Source: Undaria pinnatifida | Taxonomy: Eukaryota; Sar; Phaeophyceae; Laminariales; Alariaceae | Reading direction: 5' to 3' | Assembly: GCA_012845835.1 (NCBI GenBank) | Contig: JABAKD010000002.1 | Location: 26,006,210 to 26,070,209 of the forward strand | DNA: 64,000 nucleotides | In this document: positions 33,601-42,794 of the stretch, piece after piece | Position numbering within the stretch: position 1 is the first letter of the stretch | Layout of the letters: every line of letters begins with the position of its first letter | Notes under the pieces: generated by a model | What the model was told of the DNA's origin: nothing | Seen by the model: only the letters and a program-made list of their open reading frames with translations | Database searches by the model: none | Program-made: the position numbers and the translations under genes

Positions 33601-36600
33601 CTTCCACAACCTACAAGCCGCCAAGCGCGAGAGCGCGAGCGGGACCCCAATCTCTCATCGATCTCGCCTTGGGAAATCGTTCGGCCCCGCCCACAGGCGC
33701 CCCCCCTCCTTCTTGCAAGACGCCTGTTCTGGTGGTGTCGCCGCCGTCCTGCCCCTGGTACAGCCGCACCGCCTCCTCGAAAACGGATCGTAAGACGGAG
33801 TAGGCTTGACCGTCAGCTCGTCCCACGTCGTGCGCCCACATATTGAGCATGATGACGTCGGCAGCCATCACGGCAAATAGGGTGGTTCTACGGAAGGAGG
33901 GGAGCGAAGGAGGAAAAGCGGACGCCAAACACGCCGGGGGCCGGAATAAAGCTCGTTATCCCTTTTAGCACTGCACTCCCGATATGGGGACAAAACACAT
34001 GGAACTATACTAGGTAGGCTTGGGAGTTGGGAAAGGGGTGAAAGGCGAGCAGCGAGCAAAGGCGGCGACCGAGGTGCAGAATGATCCGCGGAACGGTCCG
34101 CGTGACACCAAGCGAACACACAACCAAATCCTTCCGTTCAGGAGGACTCCTCGGGATGTCTGTTCTCGGGGGTCACAAACCAAGAAGAGAAAAATATGCG
34201 GAACACGCTACTCGTACGCCGAGAGCGCTCCTATCTGCGGTCTGTGGTCTGCGGCTCACCGGCGTACGAGGCCTGGCATGCCTCACTCACCAGCTCTGGC
34301 CAGATACGGCGACTACGGCGAGAGACCCGACCCCCCGCCCCCGAAAGGGGGGCCCGAAAGGAGCCCCCTACCAGGCCTTCCGACACAAGACTGCACCAGG
34401 TGACACCGTTAGCACCATCACGGTAGGAGCCTTCGTCAGGAGTTTCCGATAGAACGCTGCCCCACGTGACAACACCGACAGAGTTCCGCGATGAATATTA
34501 TACTTCTATTATCCGTCCACGCACCTGCTGTCGAACTCCATCCCTTCGGCACCGCCACGACCTCGGCTTTGCGTGCCCTCCACATCGACCAGCACGAACG
34601 TTGTCGAGGTCACCGCCTCTACCTCCGCCGCCTCCGCCGGCGCCGAAGCTGCCGCGGAAGCTACGGCCGCGCCCTTTGCATCGCCCTCTTTCGGCACATC
34701 GTCGCCGCCGTTGCGACCGGGAATCACCGCCCGCGTTGAGTCATCCCCCCTGTCCTCCTCGCGCGCAGACGGATTTGTGATAGCTCCGGACTTTCTTTTT
34801 GTGCGAGTTTTTTTCGTTGAGGATCGCGTCGCCGCTAGGCGCCTACTATTGCCGCTGCTGCCGCTGCTGGCCCTGGTGGCACTGCGACTGTTTCTGCTGC
34901 TGCTGCTGCTGCCATCGTTGCTGCTGTTGCCTTGAGGGTTCCCCGTCATCGACGGTTTTCTCTTTCTTCGTCGCGGGAGGGAGCACAGCTGGAGGTCCAC
35001 CCACGCTCCGATGGTTGTTCTTCGAGGCAAGCTGTCTTCCGCCTGTTCCAGCACGGGGAATCTGCCATACGACACGATTATCATGGCGTTTTCGGCGCGA
35101 GGTTTCGTTACGTATGTGCGCCGAAATGCTGCCGTGGTATCCTCCATTTCGACGAAAACAGCGGCCATCTGGATAGGAAGTGTAAGCTTCCTATGCGGTC
35201 CTACTTCGAGCTTCAGATCCATATTTTCTCGAAAAATGAAAGTACTCGCTTGTGCAGTCTAAATGTGCAAAAATTGGACCGGAAAAAACTGATTCGATAA
35301 TCCAATGGCCCAAGTCGTCAGATTTTGCCCCAAAATCGAAGCCCAAAATCCGACGACTTGGGTCATCTGATGTTCAAATAAAAAGATGGCATGGTATCTA
35401 AATTCACGATGTTATCCACACAGCACGCAGCAGCAGAACGGTATCGATGAGTTGGATAAGGACACAGCGACGTTGCCCCACGCTTGACGCGTAGTCGGCG
35501 GTTGGCGCGTCTCTTTGCGGCCAGACTAGAGTCGGCTGGCGCGGGCTCGGGCGTGAGACCGAGAGAAGCACACTCGGCGTTAGCCTCTCCGTGGACACGT
35601 CCGCGTATCATAGACTAAACCAGGGCCGCAGCTGTAATCACGTGTTGTGGCTCGGATGTTTTATACCTTGTAGTAAAAAAAGAAAAACTAAGACAGGTTG
35701 GGCGCACTCGACACGTCGCTTCGCGCTGCACTTGAGGCAGTCAGCGTGGGCTCGGACGCTTGGGTCCCACGCCCAGTGCAGCACATTCGGCGCGTCTCTT
35801 CGCGGCGCCAAACCACAACAAATGGTTGGCTTCGGCTCCAATCTCTGGGCGCACGCTCTCACTCAACTTCAAACATATCCGAATTCTTCGCGCAACAAGA
35901 CCCTTCTGGTTTCCTACACTGCTGAAAATCTGATTTAGTCCAAATCTGAAGCTCAAAATCTGGACCGCTCCTGTACCGGTACGTAGGAAGCAGCCTTGCG
36001 CTCACGAATTATACAAAAAATGCGTCTACATGTGTCGCATGTCGCGCCTGCTATTATTATCGTCCTTGTTGTCCTCCGGAATGGTACTCGTACGTACGTA
36101 CTCATATTTGCACAATCGATTTCATAGCTCTGTTGGGGCGACAGAGCAGCAGCAGCGGCGGCGGCGGCGGCGGTTGGGGATTAATCCAAAGAATTGGGCT
36201 GCGAGCGAGACACGACGCGACCCCCCCTTCTTGTGCCCTGGGTTACCGGTATGCAGGAGACGGCTGCTTATTAATATTAATATTAATAGTAGACCTACGA
36301 GTCCTGCAAGCAAAAGGCGCTGATCATCATCCCTCATAAGAAAGGTGGGGATCGCTGGCCACCGTTATGCCAATACAAGCCAGTAACCAACCCTTCCTGC
36401 TTCACGATCGACCGGGTATACACTTAGACCAGGTATACACATGGTGATCTCTGGTGTACCTGGTGCTTACAAGCTCACCCTGTGCCGAACAAAGCATTCA
36501 ACAGCGTGCTCTTCCCACTGCACTGGCAGCCAGTCACGGCCACGACTCGATAGTCGCGCGATCCTGCCAGCTGCTCCGGCAGCGTATCGAAGTCCACGCA

Positions 36601-36891
36601 AAACGTCAAGAAGTCGTCCGCTTCCGTGGAAGGAGAAGTAATACTCTCGCCGCCACTGCCGCTGTTGCCGCTGCTGCCTGCCGCAAGAGTTGGAGCATCG
36701 CGACTAGTTCTAGGAAGGACGTGTCTAGGAACCGACAACTTTGGTGCTGCTGCTGCTGTGTCGATGCTGCTCCCGGGAGGTGTAGCGCCCCTGCTACCGA
36801 GCGCCAGAGCCACCAGCAACAGTGATACCCGCAGCACTATTGCTGCATTGCTAAAGCTACACCGTGTGCGTAACCGGTGGCGAGACACCAT
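21659..36891 (-). CDS. SEY1: RHD3/SEY1-type (atlastin-like) dynamin-family GTPase
   Basis: Twelve minus-strand exons join in phase: 36891-36479, 35061-34525, 33887-33695 (or -33722), 32869-32757, 32285-32152, 27770-27601, 27189-27030, 25650-25598, 24716-24607, 24104-23981, 21954-21853 and 21745-21659. The GTPase motifs are in order: P-loop GCQCSGKSTLLNALFGT, switch RRTTIGAW, G3 region LVDVEGTQSRGRG, then LFAVMAADVIMLNMWAHDVG and the RD motif in LMVVLRDVEEH. Helical-bundle pieces follow, such as LSEIFDL, IVDGALLSYHAKASRS and LKEKREWLIASVARELEP. The family fuses ER tubules by GTP hydrolysis, normally with a cytosolic GTPase and a C-terminal membrane hairpin. Here the hairpin is not found. The protein begins with a hydrophobic signal-like stretch, IVLRVSLLLVALALG, and has a serine-rich insert of about 110 residues between switch and G3. 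The second-to-last intron is only 107 bp. Exon 3's donor and the exon at 21954-21853 are the least certain. Confidence 0.85.
22595..22800 (+). mobile_element. MITE family A, partial copy
   Basis: Starts at GCGCGTGCTACGAC and continues with the family core GACGGGGCTCCTTGACCC and TACACCTAGGCCATGAG. The 3' end is missing where it abuts SINE copy 2. It lies in the 2-kb intron 21955-23980 of the GTPase gene. Confidence 0.6.
22807..23107 (-). mobile_element. tRNA-derived SINE, copy 2
   Basis: Minus-strand copy with its 5' end at 23107 (CGGTCGCCCCGG), a B box GAGTTCGAATTCCCC, the shared body and a T-rich plus-strand tail (22807-22823, the A tail). Inserted in the 21955-23980 intron of the RHD3/SEY1 gene. 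Confidence 0.75.
23677..23726. repeat. 11-bp minisatellite GACCGATCTGA
   Basis: Five imperfect tandem copies of GACCGATCTGA in the intron 21955-23980. Confidence 0.85.
25945..26075. repeat. family F repeat, third copy
   Basis: Shares GCTAGCGCTG and CCATCCGCC-containing blocks with 16090-16235 and 17150-17305. Located in intron 25651-27029 of the GTPase gene. Confidence 0.5.
26425..26650. repeat. tandem repeat, about 38-bp unit
   Basis: Around six imperfect copies of a unit containing ATTGAGGAGCCCTTTGCC and TTCTGAGGCTC. It yields a repetitive chance frame on the minus strand. It lies in intron 25651-27029. Confidence 0.8.
27300..27570. repeat. AAC/ACC trinucleotide tract
   Basis: A long imperfect AAC/ACC tract fills most of the 411-bp intron 27190-27600 of the GTPase gene. 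Asparagine/threonine-rich and valine/glycine-rich frames over it are artefacts. Confidence 0.85.
28480..28720. repeat. left subterminal GGCC-rich array of the hAT element
   Basis: About five units of roughly 50 bp, each with GGGCCGGGCCGCGGCCCA and an AT-rich spacer resembling ATCTCGAAATCTGATGG. Units contain GGCCGCGGCC palindromes, so strands can fold back. Subterminal arrays of this kind are transposase-binding sites in hAT elements. Confidence 0.7.
29889..30312. repeat. 89-bp tandem repeat inside the hAT element
   Basis: Three copies of an 89-bp unit (29889-29979, 29980-30068, 30069-30157) share TTGAGCCTGCAC and ACACGGGTCGTGAAA. About three copies of a 46-bp subunit (30158-30312) follow. 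Each contains a PstI-like CAGCTGCAGCA core. Confidence 0.8.
30480..31200 (+). pseudogene. Copia-type retrotransposon gag, broken
   Basis: Translated in pieces, the DNA reads DDFLEWSSKLRASLSIYNRA and then, in a second frame, DEYLYIMDTCRDRLNACDPP, continuing to LPPEYKAIRQ. It ends with a zinc-knuckle start CHFCGRIGHF that lacks its last cysteine in frame. This is the order of a Copia (Pseudoviridae) gag with a UBN2-like region and CCHC knuckle. Frameshifts and stops around 30720-30830 and the loss of all pol sequence after 31200 show it is dead. It sits inside the hAT-like element. Confidence 0.7.
31775..32085. repeat. right subterminal GGCC-rich array of the hAT element
   Basis: Five or six units with GGGCCGGGCCGGGCCG and GCGGCCCA, spaced by AT-rich stretches, mirroring the left array at 28480-28720 in composition and unit type. 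Confidence 0.7.
35307..35364. repeat. 21-bp inverted repeat
   Basis: GGCCCAAGTCGTCAGATTTTG (35307-35327) pairs with CAAAATCCGACGACTTGGGTC (35344-35364), leaving a 16-base loop. Two mismatches can form G-U pairs in RNA. It lies in intron 35062-36478 of the GTPase gene. Confidence 0.75.
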
Positions 36892-36899
36892 AGATTTTG

Positions 36900-37280
36900 C
36901 TGTTGTGATGTTGTGATGTCTCTGTCCCCCTCTGGTGTAGCGTGAAGATTTCAGGTTTTGACATGGCTTGTAAAGGCGTGTTTGAGGAGGGAATACCGTT
37001 CATGATATAAAAAATATTTCAAGGACGTCAGCCGTGAGTTCGACGAATTTTGGGTCAATACTCATCTTTGCAAGCTGTGTTCTTGGTACTTGTAATTTTA
37101 GTCTCGAGATGAGATCCCGAAGGGCGTATCTTAGGAACTTCGCAGCTAATGCAGGTCTGACGCGAACAACAAATCCTACCTTTAGGACATTCAGTATCAC
37201 CTGTTGTGTTTGATCTCTGAAGAATCCCAATTTCAATTACCAGGTACTTCGAAGTAATTATTACCACTAAGTTGACCGGA
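36900..37280. other. upstream region of the GTPase gene
   Basis: Probable 5' flank of the RHD3/SEY1 gene. It holds a short repeat block at 37020-37085 (GTGAGTTCGACGAATTTTGG), also found at 17885-17945. No TATA-type element can be supported. Confidence 0.4.
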
Positions 37281-37285
37281 CGGAC

Positions 37286-38025
37286 GCATTATAGGATGTT
37301 CCGCCAAAGAAACCCCCGGTAAACTAGGGGACGATCGGTACGTACAGCCTCAAGCATTTTCGTAAGAGCTTTTCCGACGCTAAAGACCTTCGCCGAGGCG
37401 ATCATCCTCACTGCTTTAGTCTCTGGAATTTTTAGTACTTGTACTACGTTGTACACTGAACTATTAGACTACTGTGCGCAGTGGTTGTACCTGGTATACT
37501 ATAAAACCAAACATTCCTCATCACCGGACGGAGTATTTGACCGACATGGTCGAACATCCAAGATGAAATCTTAAAGCTGAGCGGGCGCACACACTTCGCC
37601 AAAAAGGGGGGAGATACGCGTTCGTGCTGGTGTACTTCCCACCAATGGTGCACGACACATTATAGGACGTTCCGCCAAAGAACCCCCCAGTAAACGGGGG
37701 GACGATCGATACGTACAACCACAAGCATCTTCGCAAGAGCTTTTCCGAGGCTGAAGACCTTTGCCGAGGCGATCATACTCACAGCTTCTTTAGTCTCTGG
37801 AATTTATAGCACTTGTAGTACCTTGTACGCTGAATTATTACTGTGGTTGTACCTGGTATATTACAACCGAAACATTCCTCATCACCGGAGTATTTGACCA
37901 ACATGGTCGAACCTCCAATATGAAATCTTAAAAGCTGAGCGGGTGCACACATTTCGCCAAAAAGGGGGGAGATACGCAGTCACGCTTGCTCGTGCTGGCG
38001 TACTTCCACCAATGATGCACGAGAG
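37286..38025. repeat. 373-bp tandem duplication
   Basis: Two copies, 37286-37658 and 37659-38025, begin CATTATAGGA and continue GTTCCGCCAAAGAA. They share GAGCTTTTCCGA and TTCGCCAAAAAGGGGGGAGA at the same spacing, with scattered substitutions and small gaps. There is no coding potential. Confidence 0.85.
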
Positions 38026-38489
38026 GCAAAATTTAAACCTAAAAAAAACTCCGGAGAGCCCCGACACACTCGTGGTTGGGACACACGCGCTGCAAACGCA
38101 TTTATATCACATCACAAAACATGTTATACGTTCAAAGTTATACGTACAACTGATGTAAAAATTATACGGTGCCGTTTGTTTCTTGGCGTCTAAACCTCGT
38201 GTCACCGCTTACAATACATACAAGCCATGCCATGAGCGATGTCAGTCTACTGCACTGTTATTGTACATACACCACCACCAGCCAAGGGCCAATTCACACC
38301 ACGGCAGAGAACGGCGACCAAAGTCGTCACCCCAATAAAAAAGGTTTAGGGTGGGCTCAACAACATCCAACATATGACGCGGGGACAAGCAAGCCACGTC
38401 CAAGAGCCTATCAAAAAGCCTATCGCCCCGCCCCGATCCTACCTAACCCCCCCGCACACACACCTAACCCCCGCCCTATGATCGCGTTG

Positions 38490-40529
38490 TCATCGCTTCG
38501 TCCATACAAACGTTCCTCGTACCGGCCCGTACGGAACATGCCATGTGAGGAACGACGAGAAATGTTTCAGCGATACCTTCACCGAGCACAAGACAGCCTT
38601 TTGGAACCGGTCGAGATCGTCGGCGTCTCTACAGCGCATTGATCTCGGAAACATGTCCTCGACGGAGGCAGCGCCGCGGACAATCTCCAGCCGGTTCACG
38701 ACGGGGTAGTGTTGCAGGAAGACCTGCAGGTCCCACCTAGCGGAGGGCTTGTCGTGGCTTCTAGTCTTAGCCCAGGCCTGGATATCTTCCTGAGCGCTCA
38801 GTTTATCTGTCGACCCGACGGTCTTACTACCCCCCGACGACGTCGACGGCTTCACCTTGTCCTTCGGAAGCTTGTCATCCTTGTCCGCGTACAGATAAAT
38901 TACCTCCGTTCCGTACGTGGACGCCACTAGCTGAATGGACCTGCTGACCTCTTCCCACCCAATGGCCAGTTCCTCATTCGCCGCGGTGATGTAAATAGGA
39001 GCAAACCCTAGATACGCCAACACCTCCACGCCCATGGCGACTCCCGATGCGCGCGGCAACACCCGGAAATTATCCGACGATCGCTCCGCCGTGTCCGCCC
39101 CCACCACCGCTCCCATCCCAGCGGCACTATAGTCCTCTCTTTCGCTCGCGACCCCCCCCGACCCCGCCACAAACCAGTGCGCGTTTACTCGCTGCCGCAG
39201 GTGTCTCCAGTACTCCACGCCGTCAACGCCACCTCTCAGGACATAAAACGCCGCAAAAACACTCCGGGCAAACTTGTTAGCGTTTTCAACATCCCCGACA
39301 GCGCCTGGGCCCCTGCCCCTGGCACTTGCGCCGCCGCCTCCACCACCGCCGCCACCGGAGGCGCACAGTACAGGATCGACGCACATGTACATAGAAGGAG
39401 CCCAAGTAGTGTACCGCTCCGAGACGCGAAAAAAGTCGTCCATCACGAGCGTGTTCATCTCCTGCAGGAGGTACAGGGGAATTCGGTCTAACGCCGCGCT
39501 CGCACCCACAACCGCCGCCGGCTTCCCGCGGAAAACCCCCCCCATGCGGGCCCACCACCGCCCCGTCTCATCCAATTCCGGCGGGCCATTGATTGGCCAC
39601 TCGCGCTTGAGCAACGACAGCGTCACCAACTGGTGTTTCTCGCGGGAGCCGAGGGGGTGCGTGTGCGTAGGGTACGAGGAGCCCTCGTACACGATGAGGC
39701 AATCCAGCGCGTGCTGCGTGTTTTTGACCACGATGGAAGACGGGGAAAGGGCGCCACGGTCGCTGTAGTCGCACCACATGGACGCCAGCCGCAGGGCGTC
39801 CGTGCGGAAGGACGCTACAACGCTAGTCCCGTTGCTTGCCAGGAACTCTGCCTCTCTGGACAGCACCTGCCGGTCGTCGAGGTACAGGGCATCCGCGCGA
39901 AAGGCGGACACCCAGACCCCGACCATTGCGTCCTCGCTCGCGTACGTCGTGAAGTCGTTCTTGGCGATCTCTTCGGCGAGGCGGCGCGACAAGCCGTACA
40001 TGCCCCCCTCCATGTGCTCCGGCCAGTAAACCCCTCGGTAGTCGAACTCGAAGAGCGCGTCGGTGTTCACCGGCTCGTTCGATTCGAAGTAGGCCGGGTT
40101 CGGGACCCTGTCCAGCGCGTGCCGCTTACCGAAGTACAGCATCTCGTCTGGCCCCACCTCCCGCAGCCAGCCCTTCGTCCCGACCAGGCGCGACAGGAAC
40201 AGCGTGCTGTCGTCGTTGGTCTTGATGAGGACGTCGAAATCGTGGTGTTGCGTGACCCAGTGAATGCAGTGCTTCGTCTTGTCCGAGACGGTGTCCATCG
40301 CCTCCTCTGACGGGGCGATCAAAATGTCCCCGTGCGTCTTGACCTCCTTCGCCAGGAGGGCATTCTCCTCCCGCGTAAAACTCCGGTCCTCGCCTACCAC
40401 GAAGATGTGGGAAACACGCGCGCCCTCCGTGTCGTCTTGGAGCCAGGTCTGCCGCAAGAGGTGGCGCCTCTTCCACCCGCTCCTTCGCGACAAAATGCAT
40501 ATTGCTACTTCTTGTACATGGACCGGCGG
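38490..40529 (-). CDS. GT31 glycosyltransferase fused to a DUF115/MptE-like domain
   Basis: One large exon, read from 40529 (after the acceptor CTCCTCTCAG) to a TGA at 38490-38492, about 679 codons. The first ~230 residues form a GT31 (beta-1,3-galactosyl/N-acetylglucosaminyltransferase) domain: RRHLLRQTW, a DxD-like KTNDDSTLF, GVYWPEHMEGGMYGLSRRL and SEDAMVGVW. The second half resembles DUF115/MptE-like sugar-transfer proteins: GKPAAVVGASAALDRIPLYL, APSMYMCVDPVLC, GVEVLAYLGFAPIYI and EIVRGAASVEDMFPRSM. GT31 enzymes extend glycans in the Golgi and normally have an N-terminal membrane anchor; none is present here, so at least one upstream exon is missing. A glycine run (about nine G) and GGSKTVGS are linkers. 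A donor-like AAGGTATCG near 38560 leaves open a further 3' exon. Confidence 0.75.
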   Translation of the reverse strand, partial: PPVHVQEVAICILSRRSGWKRRHLLRQTWLQDDTEGARVSHIFVVGEDRSFTREENALLAKEVKTHGDILIAPSEEAMDTVSDKTKHCIHWVTQHHDFDVLIKTNDDSTLFLSRLVGTKGWLREVGPDEMLYFGKRHALDRVPNPAYFESNEPVNTDALFEFDYRGVYWPEHMEGGMYGLSRRLAEEIAKNDFTTYASEDAMVGVWVSAFRADALYLDDRQVLSREAEFLASNGTSVVASFRTDALRLASMWCDYSDRGALSPSSIVVKNTQHALDCLIVYEGSSYPTHTHPLGSREKHQLVTLSLLKREWPINGPPELDETGRWWARMGGVFRGKPAAVVGASAALDRIPLYLLQEMNTLVMDDFFRVSERYTTWAPSMYMCVDPVLCASGGGGGGGGGASARGRGPGAVGDVENANKFARSVFAAFYVLRGGVDGVEYWRHLRQRVNAHWFVAGSGGVASEREDYSAAGMGAVVGADTAERSSDNFRVLPRASGVAMGVEVLAYLGFAPIYITAANEELAIGWEEVSRSIQLVASTYGTEVIYLYADKDDKLPKDKVKPSTSSGGSKTVGSTDKLSAQEDIQAWAKTRSHDKPSARWDLQVFLQHYPVVNRLEIVRGAASVEDMFPRSMRCRDADDLDRFQKAVLCSVKVSLKHFSSFLTWHVPYGPVRGTFVWTKR

Positions 40530-40569
40530 CTGAGAGGAGCCAAGCGAGTCCAGAGACACGGCGACAATC

Positions 40570-40905
40570 GGTTGTGGGCCAAGAACGTCGGGGGAGGGGG
40601 GGGGGGGGTGCAGTCAAGGATATGGGCCAGCATGGGATGTCTGCGTTGGTTACACCATTGACAACGCATCCTACGGTATCACAGGGGTGCACCCAATCTT
40701 TACTAGGGTCCTCACTTAACCCTGATGGGTCTTAAGAGGCAAAAACTGACGACAAAAACTGACGGTTGCAGCATCCTTTACACGAAGCAACCCGGGCTGC
40801 CAGACTAGGTAACAACGATTTTCCTATCGAACTCCAACCCAAGTACCCGTAAGACACGCATGCAGCTTGCACTGCCGTGTGCCGCACGCTCGCACCATGA
40901 TAAGC
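40570..40905. other. upstream of the GT31 exon, no gene seen
   Basis: Contains a G run (40590-40608) that is a C tract on the coding strand. The rest has no recognised feature. Confidence 0.4.
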
Positions 40906-40913
40906 ATGCGATA

Positions 40914-41162
40914 GACGCCTGCCACGACAGAGGTGTACCACTTTTTTTCTGTGGCTCCTCGATTCAGGAGCTTAAAAGACCTCTCAAAAACTGATGTGGG
41001 AAAGAAATAAAACTGCCACCGGTTGAAAAATCCCATGGCCTAGGTACACACAACGAGAATCTTGCAAAAAAATGGCCCAGTTCCGACGATTTTGAGTTAA
41101 AGAGCTCCGTTGTTCAGAAACCATTTCACACGAAAAGTGCTACCTCTGTCGTAGCACACGTC
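40914..41162 (-). mobile_element. MITE family A, intact copy 1
   Basis: A 249-bp element in inverted orientation relative to copy 2. Ends read GACGCCTGCCACGACAGAGG at the left and GTGCTACCTCTGTCGTAGCA, then CACGTC, at the right, so they are inverted repeats. It is flanked on both sides by GATA (40910-40913 and 41163-41166), a 4-bp target-site duplication. The core contains a T-rich stretch and GTGTACCTAGGCCATGGGAT on the minus strand. No coding capacity. Confidence 0.75.
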
Positions 41163-41325
41163 GATAATACTTTTGTTTTATTGCTGTGCATGGAGCCCAA
41201 AACGGGTTAAGAACCTCTACATACCTCACCGGAAATCCTACCCTTGAAGAGAAAAATGAAAGCGCACCCCCGATGAACGATCACACGGCCGAGCTAGACA
41301 TTGCAAGACAAGTAACATAGTAAAC

Positions 41326-41577
41326 GACGCGTGCTACGACAGAGGTAGCACTTTTCGTCTGAAATTATTTCTGAACGACGGGGCTCCTTAATCCAAAATC
41401 GTCGGAAACAGGCCATTTTTTTTTTCATGATTCTCGTTGTGTACCTAGGTAATGGTATTTTTCATCCCGTAGCAGTTTTGTTTTTCTCCAAAATCAGCTT
41501 TTGGGGGAGGTCCCAAGCTCCCAAATTGACGAACCTCAGTAAAAAAGTCGCGCAACTCTATCGTCGTGGCACGCGTC
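41326..41577 (+). mobile_element. MITE family A, intact copy 2
   Basis: A 252-bp element starting GACGCGTGCTACGACAGAGG and ending CTCTATCGTCGTGGCACGCG, then TC. It is flanked by AAAC at 41322-41325 and 41578-41581. It is about 80 percent similar by eye to copy 1 in reverse complement. A further fragment of the family follows at 41600-41695. Confidence 0.75.
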
Positions 41578-42229
41578 AAACAACCATATATGGTATCCCG
41601 AACGAGCTGTGGGGTAGCTCCTCAATCGAGGAGCCCCGTTAGTCAGACCAGGACCGTAAAAAAACGCCCCCTCTACCGTAGCACGCGTCCGGGGCATCCC
41701 GCACGTTGCGCGGACAACAGCAGAGCTATGGATACCTGGTATTACCCTCTGTGCGGTGGTATGTTCGGGTCGTTGGGACTTCGAGTTAGTCGGGGTGCCT
41801 ATCTTTTGGCCTACGAACTACTCTTCGCACCGGAACAACCCAACGCACACAGGGTACTACCGGGTATCCCATGAGGGGAAACATAAAAAGTGCGTTATTT
41901 TTTTGCGCGCAATTAAGATGGGTGTTGGGCTCAAGAGTCGCGGCATTCAGTGCATTTTCCCGAGGGTGCGAACCACCCAGCGCCTACCCTCTTGGGTTGG
42001 CATCTCGCGAACGCAAGCGAACGCGTTTTTTCCACGCGCTTTCATATCTTATCTGCTACGCGTTATTTATTAGAAGCCCACGTTTGCCGATATGTCATCC
42101 TCTGCCAGTCAGAGACCCCTCGAGCAAACGGGGACGACAATGTGGACGGCGGCGCTTGACTTCGACAAAATAAAAACTTGAGTAAGTTGTTAGCCTGTTT
42201 GGGCTGGTCACATGGTCCTCATAAACCTG

Positions 42230-42536
42230 GGTTTCTTTTCTTTTTTTCTTCACACTTTTACTTTTCCAGTTTCTGGACAAGCCATGGTCACAGGTGTTGT
42301 CCCTTCTCCCCCCCGCTTTTTGGCTTTAATTTGTATCGCGCATAGGGTTCAGCAATCCCATTGCTCGTCGATTTTTCATCGAGTGTTGCTCACTCACGCT
42401 CTCGCGCTTTCCGCAAGTCAATTCGTGCACAAGAAAAAGTCCCAACGAATATATACGAGTATGCACTCGGCGGGGGACTCACGAAACTGACCTATAACAG
42501 GCTCGAGGATAACCTGATACGCCACCGGGGCGACCG
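42230..42536 (-). mobile_element. tRNA-derived SINE, copy 3
   Basis: Minus-strand copy with the shared body and T-rich plus-strand tail. The head retains CGGTCGCCCCGG and GGTGGCGTATCAGG, but the B box is destroyed by a small deletion (GTGAGTCCCCCGCC), so this copy should be transcriptionally silent. Confidence 0.75.
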
Positions 42537-42794
42537 CCATGTACACAGCTGGGTGGTGCTAGGTGTTATGATGCGGAACCAACGCATATCTACGGTAAAT
42601 GCGGGTTCCGCTGTAAGCACCATCCAACGCAAGTCGAAACGTAAGGGGGCATGGACCGAACGTGTGAAAAAATGTGTAAGGGAGAGAAAGGGGAAGGCCA
42701 ACAGGGAGCCGCACTGTGAAATCTATACACTACGTGCAGCTGCTCATCACAAGTAGCTCTCATTCTATTACATGTTACATAACATTATTTTCCA

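Noticed and set aside
39633-40310. 225-codon plus-strand frame over the GT31 exon
   Set aside because: It is the antisense shadow of the GT31 domain and has no recognisable motif.
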